Position numbers and translations under genes: made by a program. Below, in pieces: positions 10,911 through 20,454 of a DNA stretch of 64,000 nucleotides. This DNA comes from Sycon ciliatum. Taxonomy: Eukaryota; Porifera; Calcarea; Leucosolenida; Sycettidae. The stretch covers positions 9,205,290 through 9,269,289 of the forward strand of contig NC_088653.1 in assembly GCF_964019385.1 (NCBI RefSeq), written 5' to 3'. How positions within the stretch are numbered: position 1 is the first letter of the stretch; each line of letters starts with the position of its first letter. The notes under the pieces were generated by a model. The model was not told the DNA's origin. It did not search any database and saw only the letters and a list, made by a program, of their open reading frames with translations.

Positions 10911-13202
10911 CCTTTGGCCTCAACTTAACCCTAGAACAGCCAACGGTGTCATTTGACACCGCGCGAGTCAAACTTTTGGAATTACCGAAATATGGCTAAT
11001 CAGAATAAGCTCAAATCTTGTGACTATTCCTAATTTTTCTTCCTCTTTCGTCTGCCATAAACCTTTGATTTGTAATTGATGAGGTACCATAATGGCGAGC
11101 ACGTATACCTAGAACGGCCAACCAGTGTCATTTGACACCTGCACTATGAAAATCCATTATTGCAGCTAGATGGAAACAATATGAACACATTTCGAAAGTG
11201 TCGGCCATATCGAGTTGCCCGTATGCCAACCAGACAAAAGAAGGGTGCATGGGCAGGAAAATCGCTGAATACAGGACGAAATATATGATCACCATACAAC
11301 CGTCGGGCGAGAATCGCGAATTTGGGGCGGGTAACCATTACTGCACAGATTACACAAACACTCTTCAGCTAATGTCCTTGATACTGCTCATTCCCTTTCA
11401 TTTTACTGTAAATTGCCCCAGAGGAGCCATCGCGGTCTGAGGCCAAGGAAATACTGGAACGGATGCAGCCTATTACCATGCATGAATCTGATGACCATGG
11501 AAGCGAAATTGCCCATTTTATCTTCATTTGATGTGTGGTCAAGTGTAGTGACCATTGGCAGTGGTGGATCTGTTCTCGGCGAATCGTACGGTCACAACAC
11601 CTGAGTACCACCTGTGGATTCAGAATGTGTTGAGGTTTACGAGCCTCCAGAGAGCGGACGAGGATTGCGGGATAGTCCAGACAAGGAATTGTCAGAAACA
11701 GTTGCAGCAGTGGTGGAGACCCGAAATGGATAGTGTTGAGGAAGAGGAATCGCAACTCTGCAACCTGGAGATGATACACTGCATTATCGCAAGGATGGTG
11801 CTGTGTAGATAATCCTTTCTAACTACTTGCCGAGCTAAGGCTCTTGAACCTCTTCCTCCTCCGCTTCAGGCTAAACGGGTAGGCAGCTGCTGGGATGCCT
11901 CCTCTCTCTTTATTGGCCCCGGATGCTGCAGAAGGTGATTGCTAAGTCATAACTGATAACTTCATCATCAGTGCATTACTGGTCAAGAAACTGTTGGAGA
12001 ATAAAGAGTTGCAGTATGAACCACTTTGGTAAATTGAAGTGAACTACCATCTACCTTCATCGCCAATAATCGCGGATTGCATTTTGTTTTTCAAGATTAC
12101 ATTGTTGGATGCAAAGATGGTAGACATAGAAGGTAGAAGTAGCAAGAATTATCAATGGCCCGCCTAGTGTAGACCACCTAGAGCCATGTGTTTTACATGG
12201 TGAGAGTAGGAAGCCCCACATCGTCCAATTCTAGTAAAAGATGAGATATGTCCTTGATTGGTTCGATGGAATGTGGTGGATCTACTCAACAAAGACTATT
12301 CCAGAGGATGTCCCCCTGCAAGGCGGTTACATAAATGAATAAATGTGACAGGAAACAACGCCTTCACAATAATCCCAGACCTTTGCTAGTTCATGCACAT
12401 CCAGAAAACGCTCATTCCTGCACTGGTCAATAAACTTGTAGATAGTTATGGCATCTGGTTGCTAAGGGCCAGCCAAGGAGAAGAGAAGGGTATACCTCTT
12501 TGAAAGAGTCTAAAATGCAATCGTTACTAGCCTAAACCATCTCTAGCAGCATATGTGTCAGCTTGGTGAAAAAATATTGCTCATAGTCAGTCCATGTTTG
12601 TACTTGTTACTGTGTATCATTCATCGTGACGGTCGAGTAATCCGATTATACCAAAGCAGATATTCCCGAAAACAGTTACTCACGTGCCAGTGACGTTGAC
12701 ACATTGCTTGTTATTGTAACTCTGTGATTCTAAGAAATTCCTATGCAAGGAAATAAAGTTTTGCCAGTAATTGAGTTTATTCTTCGCAATTGCCGTTACG
12801 CGTACATTGTATTTTTGTTGCGTATAGCCAACAATAGTGTCTGGGTGAATCCTAAATTGTTGTGTACATCATAAATGCCGATAGTGATAGCCAGCACTGA
12901 AAACAAAAACTATTATAACCTACATCATAGGTCTTAGACATGGAAATGTATGCAGGTGTCAAATGACACCGTTTGGCCGTTCTAGTAGTACTGAAAGTGG
13001 TGGCCGTCCTAGGGTTAATATAATGCTATTTGGTTTTTCCCCTTTTATTACTCTGTGTTCATTGCTTGTTTTTGTATTGATTTACTTCCTTGACTGCTTT
13101 TGTGTTTCATCATTTTCCGGTTGGTTTTGTGTTGATTTCCCCTGTTCACTTTACATATTGTAATGATATACATTTGCTTTTCCCGTAAAAGAGGCTTTTC
13201 TC
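10911..13202 (+). mobile_element. Family C LINE copy C1, split by a piggyBac-like insertion
   Basis: The family C sequence starts CCTTTGGCCTCAAC after (ATG)n, is interrupted at 10925-13018, and resumes with the tail ending CCCGTAAAAGAGGCTTTTCT plus C, then (ATG)n. No coding sequence is present. The family is recognised as an element because three copies share one 3' end at the microsatellite and have different 5' ends. Its terminus resembles that of family A, with no poly(A). The first base of the shared 15-nt motif is mutated here (TCCCGTAAAAGAGGC). Confidence 0.75.
10929..13014. mobile_element. piggyBac-like DNA transposon with TTAA duplications, decayed
   Basis: The element starts CCCTAGAACAGCCAACGGTG and ends with the inverted GGCCGTCCTAGGG, flanked by TTAA at 10925-10928 and 13015-13018. 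A second, internal inverted pair reading CTAGAACGGCCAA...TGTCATTTGACACCTGC lies at 11109-11144 and, inverted, at 12951-12986. TTAA targets, CCC starts and subterminal repeats are characteristic of piggyBac. No transposase-length ORF remains. The longest readings (about 60-140 codons) show no recognisable domain, so this is a non-autonomous or decayed copy. The uninterrupted paralogous site is C2 at 14545-14769. Confidence 0.85.
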
Positions 13203-13234
<32 letters not shown>

Positions 13235-13256
13235 TTTTTTTTTTTTTTTTTTTTTT

Positions 13257-14173
13257 GTTTGGTGATGAAGCCACTTCTTTGGGCAAACAAAACACAATTT
13301 CCCAAGATGAAGGAGTGGAACCCTACACAAATAATAGTTTAAATGAATCCAACGCAAAGATCGTTTTTCCATGAAATACAACAATTGAACACAATTACAT
13401 GCTTAAAGGCATGAAAGCAACAAAACAGCAACAAAAGGGTAAGCGCCATACCAATCCCGCATGCACAGTCAGGACACAGCACGATACTTAACAAACTAGA
13501 CCTGACTCGGCCACGGCAATCGAGACATCATGAAAACATCTCGCCGGATGGTGGTACCGTGACCGAGCCCCACGTATGCACAACACAGCAGCACGCAGCA
13601 AAGCAAAAGACAGCCGACAGCGGAGTAAACCAATGACCTGGGAATAGTGAGATCCCGATGACTCGGCCTGCATCTGGCACAGTCTCTTGAGGAACACATT
13701 GCACAGCCTCCCACAACCACCATGCACAGAGAACACGAGAGGTGTGAAAGCGGCTCTTTCTACATTTGTGACTCTTGGCCCATATTCGTTCCACTTACGC
13801 CGCTCGTGCTGCTGGTACAATGCAGGAAGGGTTCTGGACCCGTAGGAAGGAGCATCTGGGCAAAATACCCTTACATCAAAAAAAGCTTCCTCCCCACGGG
13901 TCCAAAACCCTCGAGCGGCTATGTCCAGGCGCGCATCCTCTCGGCGGTTCGTTGACCGAAGAGGAAACCTCTCACCAGAAAGAGGTTGCAGCGCTGGTTC
14001 TGTCGAAACGGCAGTGCAGACTTCAGTCAATTCCCTCGCCAGCAGGTCACGTATCTCGTTATGACCAAGTGTCGGGAAGCCGCCCCTGGCGCAACATAGC
14101 TGATGCTCAACTGAGAACAGCTCACCACACACACAGGTTGCTGGTGTATTGGCTAGCGGCCATGCATATCTCA
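13257..14173 (-). mobile_element. Family B LINE copy B5, 5'-truncated
   Basis: A 26-base T tract (13231-13256) is followed by a short non-canonical stretch, then the standard family B 3' end. The ORF 13488-14173 is open and begins in element sequence near RYAWPLANTPATC, so only the zinc cluster, endonuclease and C-terminal tail are present. The 5' break shares CAATG with the microsatellite. Confidence 0.89.
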
Positions 14174-14197
14174 ATGATGATGATGATGATGATGATG

Positions 14198-14511
14198 TAA
14201 GTCAATCTCATTCTCCACGCTTTGCTGTCATTTGGTTGATGTTTTGAAGTAGTTTTTATGACCAGATGTTTGTTTTTTATATTTGTAGTTCTATTGTTGA
14301 CATCTTTTGTCTTTTCTTTGGGTTAAAAGGTTAACTTCATCCTCGTTTTCCTATTGCCTTGTATTGGAATTTGCCCATAAAAGTGGCTACGGTGTGATAA
14401 TGCATTTCTATAAATTATTTCGTGTTTTAACATTATTTTCAGAAAATTGCTCTTACAATACCTTGCGTTTTATATTCATAATATTGTTGCCCGTAAAAGC
14501 GGCTTGGTCAC
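14198..14511 (+). mobile_element. Family A LINE copy A5, 3' UTR fragment
   Basis: This copy is non-coding. It starts at TAAGTCAATCTCATTC inside the 3' UTR and ends at the family A terminus before (ATG)n. Confidence 0.87.
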
Positions 14512-14544
<33 letters not shown>

Positions 14545-14769
14545 GCCAGGCGGAGTAGGGTGCTGCCTTTGGCCTCAACCTAATATAATGCTATTTTGGT
14601 TTTTTCCCCTTTTATTACTCTGTGTTCATTGCTTGTTTTTGTATTGATTTACTTCCTTGACTGCTTTTGTGTTTCATCATTTTCCGGTTGGTTTTGTGTT
14701 GATTTCCCCTGTTCACTTTACATATTGTAATGATATACATTTGCTTTGCCCGTAAAAGAGGCTTTTCTC
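14545..14769 (+). mobile_element. Family C LINE copy C2, 3' fragment
   Basis: It begins GCCAGGCGGAGTAGGGTGCT and holds the stretch equivalent to the piggyBac target in C1, here CTCAACCTAATATAATGC without the insert. It ends with the family C terminus and (ATG)n. No ORF is present. Confidence 0.75.
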
Positions 14770-14793
14770 ATGATGATGATGATGATGATGATG

Positions 14794-15343
14794 GTTATGG
14801 GTCGATTGCGGTGCCTGCTCTCGTTCACTTTACTCCGTTGGGCAGTGACCTGTTTTCGCGGCTGCCGTAGCTCCTACCAGAAAAAGTCAGTCAAGAATTT
14901 CAGGAGTTATTGTTTGATGGGTCGTTAGATAGAGGCCGGTGTTTGTGAGACTGCAATCATTTAATGTTTCTTCCTTAGTGGTGTAGGTAGATTCTGTTTT
15001 GTAAGCATAGTAGGACTACTTTTGTTTTGTAAGTCAATCTCATTCTCCACGCTTTGCTGTCATTTGGTTGATGTTTTGAAGTAGTTTTTATGACCTGATG
15101 TTTGTTTTTTATATTTGTAGTTCTATTGTTGACATCTTTTGTCTTTTCTTTGGGTTAAAAGGTTAACTTCATCCTCGTTTTCCTATTGCCTTGTATTGGA
15201 ATTTGCCCATAAAAGTGGCTACGGTGTGATAATGCATTTCTATAAATTATTTCGTGTTTTAACATTATTTTCAGAAAATTGCTCTTACAATACCTTGCGT
15301 TTCATATTCATAATATTGTTGCCCGTAAAAGCGGCTTGGTCAC
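14794..15343 (+). mobile_element. Family A LINE copy A6, 3' fragment
   Basis: It begins at GTTATGGGTCGATTGCGG, 44 codons before the family A stop, and runs through the 3' UTR to the terminus. The in-frame (ATG)8 directly upstream would provide start codons for the residual 44-codon reading. That reading has no catalytic motif. Confidence 0.88.
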
Positions 15344-15383
<40 letters not shown>

Positions 15384-15385
<2 letters not shown>

Positions 15386-15815
15386 ATTCGGATGCGCTTG
15401 CGGAGATCGGTTGGACTTTTGGCTGCTCTGGTTGGAGGAAGAAGCTTGCTTGGCTGCTGAGCTGCTTGATTGCTGCTTGATTGCTGTTTGGTCTAGAGTT
15501 GACTGGAGCAGCTGTTATATCTTCAAGTTGGCTAGGTTGGCAGTGTCCTGCCATTGGATGAAGTCTCATGGTGTGGTCAAATCCTTCGATCCTTAGCGCA
15601 AGGGCTGAGTTGTGCGTTGCGCCAAGCTGGATTACCTGGATTAGCTACATCGCTGCATTACGCGCTGAGGTGAAGTGCTTGCGCCACTCATGGGCGCTTA
15701 TTGGTGACGGATGTTTCTCCTGCTGTTGCTGGTCCAGGTCGTCGCACTTGCCTTGCCGGGCTGTCACCAGGGGTCTGCGCTATCCGTGTTCCGCGCTGAC
15801 TGGGTGGTTGGCCTG
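15384..15815 (+). promoter_or_regulatory. 5' leader of family A LINE (putative internal promoter region)
   Basis: This is the sequence between the upstream microsatellite and the probable start codon. It has direct repeats of GCTGCTTGATTGCTG type near 15460-15490 and no long ORF. Full-length LINEs usually carry their promoter here. No TATA box or other core element was recognised, so the function is inferred from position only. Confidence 0.45.
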
Positions 15816-18800
15816 ATGCCTTGCTGTAGGTGCCAGACGGGCAGAGCATGTACACGATGTTCGTGTGTGAAGGCTGGGAGAGTTTGTAGCGATTGCTACC
15901 CGAGCAGGTCTACGCCCAGCACTTGCTGTAATGTGTCTGCAGCTGCTGCCGGAGTGCTACGCAGCCAACCACCATCTATCGCCAGTGCTGGTGTGGACCC
16001 AGCTCTCTCTTGTGGTGTGGATGGTGCAAGTCTACAGTCTCGGCCTCCGGTTGTTCATTCTGTCTCTCGGGATTTGGCGCCTCCTCTCACCGTGGCAAGT
16101 GCTTTTGGTGCCTCTGTTATTAGCAGCCAGGAGGGTGATGGCGGCTCTAGTGAGAATGCCTCCGGCTCTAGTGAGAATGGCGAGGAGGGTGATGAGTGCT
16201 CCCCACACCTTGTCACGGTTAATCGAAGTGCCACCCTACCCTCTGGTCCTGGAGAGGATACCCGGCTCCTGGCTGATCTCGGTGGCAGCCAGCCAAGCAG
16301 TGTGCTTGACAGCTCGGAGGATTATGGAATGAATACAGAGCACCGCGCTGGTGGCGGCCAGGTGGATGTGGAATCAACCGCTCAGGCACGGTCGAGGCCT
16401 ATCCCCAGCCCAGCGGATGCCGGTAGTGGAGTTGCGAGCGTAGCCAGGGATCCGTTTTCCGCGAGAATCATCGATGCCTACGAGGTCGTGGTAGGCTGGA
16501 GACGCAATCTGTTCATTATACCCCATGGATCCGCTGGTGCAGCCTTTGTTGACGAGCTCGCATCTCTGATCCTTGGGTTTGCGGATGACTCCGGTAAAAG
16601 AGATGTCGCATGGAGAGCTGTGTGCGTTGCTTGTCACCTTCTCTTGCAAAAACCACACAAATCAAAGATCATGAAAAACCATAGTGAGCATCTTCGCAGA
16701 CGTCTCGTGCTGTGGAGAGATTGCGACATTCCACAGTTACTGAGCGAGTGCCTTTGTATCCAGGCGCACTTGCCGGCGTCGGGCGGAGGCTCTCCCAGGC
16801 CCGCCTCACAGGAGAAGAGTGACGTGGTGTTCGCTAATCTCGTTTTCAATGGAAAGATTTCTTCTGCTGTTCGCTACCTGGCGCCAAACGCTTCTGGTGG
16901 AGTCCTTTCCATGAACGACATTGTGGATGATACCACGGGAGAGACGGTCCGTGACGCCCTGTTGAAGAAACATCCGCCATCTGCTACACCGCCTGCCTCG
17001 GCTCTCTTGCCGGGTGATCCCGAGATTGTCAACCAGGTCATCTTTCAACAAATAACCCCTGAGCTAATAAAGAAAATCGGCCGAGGCATGCAGGGTTCCT
17101 CTGGACCGTCGGGCCTGGACGCTGAGGCGTGGTGCCGAATGCTGACGTGCTATGACGCCTCGTCAAGGCGTTTGTGTTCATCCCTTGCTGCCGCGGGGAG
17201 GTGCATATGTACCGAGCGCCTTGCCGGTTGCGCGATGATTGGATTTACATCCGCTCGCCTAATACCCCTCGATAAGAAACCTGGCGTGCGCCCCATCGCT
17301 GTGGGCGAAGTGTACCGGCGTATCATTGGTCGCGCCGTGATGTCAGTAGTGGAAAGTGATGTGCTGAGAGTAACAGCTCCTGTCCAACTCTGTGTGGGCG
17401 TTCCATCTGCCTGCGAAGCCGCCGTACACACAATGTCCCGTCTGTTCGCTGGCCCGGGGGTTGAGGGTGTCTTGCTTGTGGACGCCTCCAATGCATTTAA
17501 TGCATTGAATAGGCAGGCTGCGCTACACAACATTCCGCGTCTCTGCCCCCCGCTTGCAACGGTGTTTCGTAACACGTATGGATCAGTTTCCCGCCTGTTT
17601 GTGTCTGGTGGAGGTGAAATCGAATCGCGTGAAGGCACGGCTCAGGGCGACCCACTGGCTATGGCAGCCTATGCTGTGGCGATCATGCCACTGGTCAGGC
17701 GCCTGGCTGCGACATGCCCCAGTGTTGTCCAATCTTGGTTCGCGGATGATGACTCGGGTGCAGGTCTTCTGGCTCGCCTTCGGAATTACTGGGATGAACT
17801 CCGGGCCATTGGCCCTGGTTATGGTTACTACCCGAACGCGTCCAAAACTGTTCTGATCACAAAGCCAGAGCATCTGGATAGGGCCGGAGAAATCTTCTTC
17901 GACAGTGGCATCCAGATTACTGCCGCTGGCGGCCGATTCCTCGGGGGCGCCCTAGGGTCAGAAGATTTCTGCCGCTCTTATATGGGGCAGTTGGCGGATA
18001 GATGGGCTGGTGACCTGCGCACCTTGTGTGAGATCGCCCAGACTCAACCTCATGCGGCGTATACCGTCTTCTCCAAGGCCCTGTCATCACGGTGGACTTA
18101 CCACTTGCGCTCAATGCCGTTCTCGACAGGCGTTTTGGAGGCCTTGGATGAGATCCTCAGTGACCATTTCCTGCCGGCTTTGCTGGGTCATGGAATTGCG
18201 CAGGCCAGCCACCAACGTCGGCTAATGGCTTTGCCTGTCCGGCATGGGGGCCTCGCCGTCCCCATATTGTCGAAGACGGCGGCTGGGGAACATCAGGCCT
18301 CTGTCAGTGCCACTGATCCTCTGGTTCAGCTTGCGCTATCATCGCCTTCGCCTGACTGTGCTGGTGCATCACTGCCTCCGCCTGCGGGACCGCCTCTGCG
18401 TGATATTAACCAACCACCTATGGGACTACCCCCGCATCATTGTGCTAATATGTCACCGCCTCTGCCTGCTGGGTCGCCTTTGCCTGCCTGTGCTGATGCG
18501 TCGCTGCCTCGGCCTCCGCGGCCACCTCCGCCTGACTGTGCTGGTGCGTCGCTGCCTCCACCTGTGGGACGGCCCCTACCTGGCTTAGACCAACCGCCGG
18601 TGCGACTGCATTCGCCTGACCGTGCTGCCGTGTCACTGCCTCCGCCTGCGGAACCGCCTCCGCCTGACTGTGCTCGTGCGTCGCTGCCTCCGCCTGGTCT
18701 AGACCAGCCACATGTGCGACCGCCTCCGCCTGATTATGCTGGCGCGTTGTCGCCTCCACCTGCGGGTCCGCCTCCGCCTGATCTTGACCAACTACCTGAT

Positions 18801-19799
18801 GCCGGATCGTTCTCTGCGCTGCGTGCGGAGCCTGTTGCCGTGGGATTAGGCGTCGAAGAGCCTGGCGAGACTAATCCTAGTGGTCCGTGTGGTGTCGCTG
18901 AGGCTGTTGCTGCGGTGCGTGCTGGGCTGCGCCGGGTGAGAGCACAGCGGGACCAGATTTCGCGTGGTGTGCAGGCAGAGATTGGCCCTGGACTGTCTCC
19001 GTGCCAGCGGCTACTGTTAGAAACAGCGGGTGAGAAAGGCACCTCCAGCTGGCTGACCGCCCAACCGTCATACAATCAGCCAGTAACCATACTCAATAAA
19101 TCTGATTTCCGGGATGCTCTCTGCTTCCGATACGGTTTGGAGCTGGATGGCCTCCCTGAGACTTGTGTTTGTGGAGCAACTCTAACCACTGAGCATGCAA
19201 TGGCTTGTCCTACTGGCGGCTACACCATCGCACACCATAATGATGTTCGCGATTTGCTGGCGGGTGTACTGTCGGAGGTATTGCCTGACGTGGAGGTGGA
19301 GCCGGTGCTAGCGCCATTTGATGGGGAGGATCTTCCCCATCGTACAGCCAACAGGAAATCCGAAGCTCGCCTCGATGTGAGGGCGCGGGGTTTCTGGTCC
19401 AGGCAGCAGGAGGCTTTCTTTGATGTTCGGGTGACTCACCCAAAGCCAAACCTGCTGTCGCGTCCAGAAGTCCAGCGCCATCTCCAAAAGCATGAAGGCA
19501 TGAAAAAGCGGGAATACGGAGCGCGTGTTGTGAATATAGACCGAGGCACATTCACCCCGTTGGTTTTCGCCACGAATGGCATGTGTGGCCGGGAGGCAGA
19601 CCGCTTTCTCAAGTGTCTTGCAGCCCAGTATGTCGATAAACACAGTGACTTGGCCTACTCGCTGGTTATGGGTCGATTGCGGTGCCTGCTCTCGTTCACT
19701 TTACTCCGTTGGGCAGTGACCTGTTTTCGCGGCTGCCGTAGCTCCTACCAGAAAAAGTCAGTCAAGAATTTCAGGAGCTATTGTTTGATGGGTCGTTAG
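15711..19799 (+). CDS. Full-length RLE-type LINE polyprotein
   Basis: The ORF is 1,362 codons from the first ATG, with an in-frame TGA at 15705-15707. A better start may be Met36 at 15816, because residues 1-35 look like a chance hydrophobic leader and the Cys-rich domain begins right after Met36. That domain, CCRCQTGRACTRCSCVKAG (residues 37-55) and following Cys, resembles CXC DNA-binding modules. RT motifs lie at about 520-540 (KKPGVRPIAVGEVYRR), 588 (VDASNAFNALNR), 641 (EGTAQGDPLAM) and 676 (WFADDDSG). A Pro-rich repeat spans about 880-1025. A CVCG...EH...C...RHND cluster lies near 1151-1178. The endonuclease core ARLDVRARGFW...FFDVRV lies near 1219-1240. All catalytic residues that can be recognised are present. 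The predicted role is target nicking and target-primed reverse transcription at (ATG)n. Confidence 0.92.
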   Translation: MFLLLLLVQVVALALPGCHQGSALSVFRADWVVGLMPCCRCQTGRACTRCSCVKAGRVCSDCYPSRSTPSTCCNVSAAAAGVLRSQPPSIASAGVDPALSCGVDGASLQSRPPVVHSVSRDLAPPLTVASAFGASVISSQEGDGGSSENASGSSENGEEGDECSPHLVTVNRSATLPSGPGEDTRLLADLGGSQPSSVLDSSEDYGMNTEHRAGGGQVDVESTAQARSRPIPSPADAGSGVASVARDPFSARIIDAYEVVVGWRRNLFIIPHGSAGAAFVDELASLILGFADDSGKRDVAWRAVCVACHLLLQKPHKSKIMKNHSEHLRRRLVLWRDCDIPQLLSECLCIQAHLPASGGGSPRPASQEKSDVVFANLVFNGKISSAVRYLAPNASGGVLSMNDIVDDTTGETVRDALLKKHPPSATPPASALLPGDPEIVNQVIFQQITPELIKKIGRGMQGSSGPSGLDAEAWCRMLTCYDASSRRLCSSLAAAGRCICTERLAGCAMIGFTSARLIPLDKKPGVRPIAVGEVYRRIIGRAVMSVVESDVLRVTAPVQLCVGVPSACEAAVHTMSRLFAGPGVEGVLLVDASNAFNALNRQAALHNIPRLCPPLATVFRNTYGSVSRLFVSGGGEIESREGTAQGDPLAMAAYAVAIMPLVRRLAATCPSVVQSWFADDDSGAGLLARLRNYWDELRAIGPGYGYYPNASKTVLITKPEHLDRAGEIFFDSGIQITAAGGRFLGGALGSEDFCRSYMGQLADRWAGDLRTLCEIAQTQPHAAYTVFSKALSSRWTYHLRSMPFSTGVLEALDEILSDHFLPALLGHGIAQASHQRRLMALPVRHGGLAVPILSKTAAGEHQASVSATDPLVQLALSSPSPDCAGASLPPPAGPPLRDINQPPMGLPPHHCANMSPPLPAGSPLPACADASLPRPPRPPPPDCAGASLPPPVGRPLPGLDQPPVRLHSPDRAAVSLPPPAEPPPPDCARASLPPPGLDQPHVRPPPPDYAGALSPPPAGPPPPDLDQLPDAGSFSALRAEPVAVGLGVEEPGETNPSGPCGVAEAVAAVRAGLRRVRAQRDQISRGVQAEIGPGLSPCQRLLLETAGEKGTSSWLTAQPSYNQPVTILNKSDFRDALCFRYGLELDGLPETCVCGATLTTEHAMACPTGGYTIAHHNDVRDLLAGVLSEVLPDVEVEPVLAPFDGEDLPHRTANRKSEARLDVRARGFWSRQQEAFFDVRVTHPKPNLLSRPEVQRHLQKHEGMKKREYGARVVNIDRGTFTPLVFATNGMCGREADRFLKCLAAQYVDKHSDLAYSLVMGRLRCLLSFTLLRWAVTCFRGCRSSYQKKSVKNFRSYCLMGR

Positions 19800-20241
19800 A
19801 TAGAGGCCGGTGTTTGTGAGACTGCAATGATTTAATGTTTCTTCCTTAGTGGTGTAGGTAGATTCTGTTTTGTAAGCATAGTAGGACTACTTTTGTTTTG
19901 TAAGTCAATCTCATTCTCCACGCTTTGCTGTCTTTTGGTTATGTTTTAAAGTAGTTTTTATGACCTGATGTTTGTTTTTTATATTTGTAGTTCTATTGTT
20001 GACATCTTTTGTCTTTTCTTTGGGTTTTAAAAGGTTAACTTCATCCTCGTGTTCCTATTGCCTTGTATTGGAATTTGCCCATAAAAGTGGCTACGGTGTG
20101 ATAATGCATTTCTATAAATTATTTCGTGTTTTAACATTATTTTCAGAAAATTGCTCTTACAATACCTTGCGTTTCATATTCATAATATTGTTGCCCGTAA
20201 AAGCGGCTTGGCCACATGATGATGATGATGATGATGATGAT

Positions 20242-20427
20242 AATATAATGCTATTTGGTTTTTCCCCTTTTATTACTCTGTGTTCATTGCTTGTTTTTGT
20301 ATTGATTTACTTCCTTGACTGCTTTTGTGTTTCATCATTTTCCGGTTGGTTTTGTGTTGATTTCCCCTGTTCACTTTACATATTGTAATGATATACATTT
20401 GCTTTGCCCGTAAAAGAGGCTTTTCTC
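20242..20427 (+). mobile_element. Family C LINE copy C3, 3' fragment
   Basis: This 186-bp fragment starts near AATATAATGCTATTTGG and ends GCCCGTAAAAGAGGCTTTTC plus TC before (ATG)n. It is non-coding. It lies between A7 and A8. Confidence 0.75.
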
Positions 20428-20454
20428 ATGATGATGATGATGATGATGATGATG

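Larger units (their letters stand above)
15384..20215 (+). mobile_element. Full-length family A LINE, copy A7
   Basis: A complete 4.83-kb element lies between two (ATG)n blocks. It consists of a 5' leader (15384-15710 or -15815), one long ORF and a 416-bp 3' UTR ending at the conserved terminus GGCTTGGCCAC. It is the only copy in the window whose 5' end lies outside the ORF. The uninterrupted ORF makes it the best candidate for an active source element. Confidence 0.92.

Noticed and set aside
15711..15815. Signal peptide at the start of the A7 polyprotein
   Set aside because: A hydrophobic leader makes no sense for a nuclear LINE protein. A later Met directly before the Cys-rich domain is a better start.
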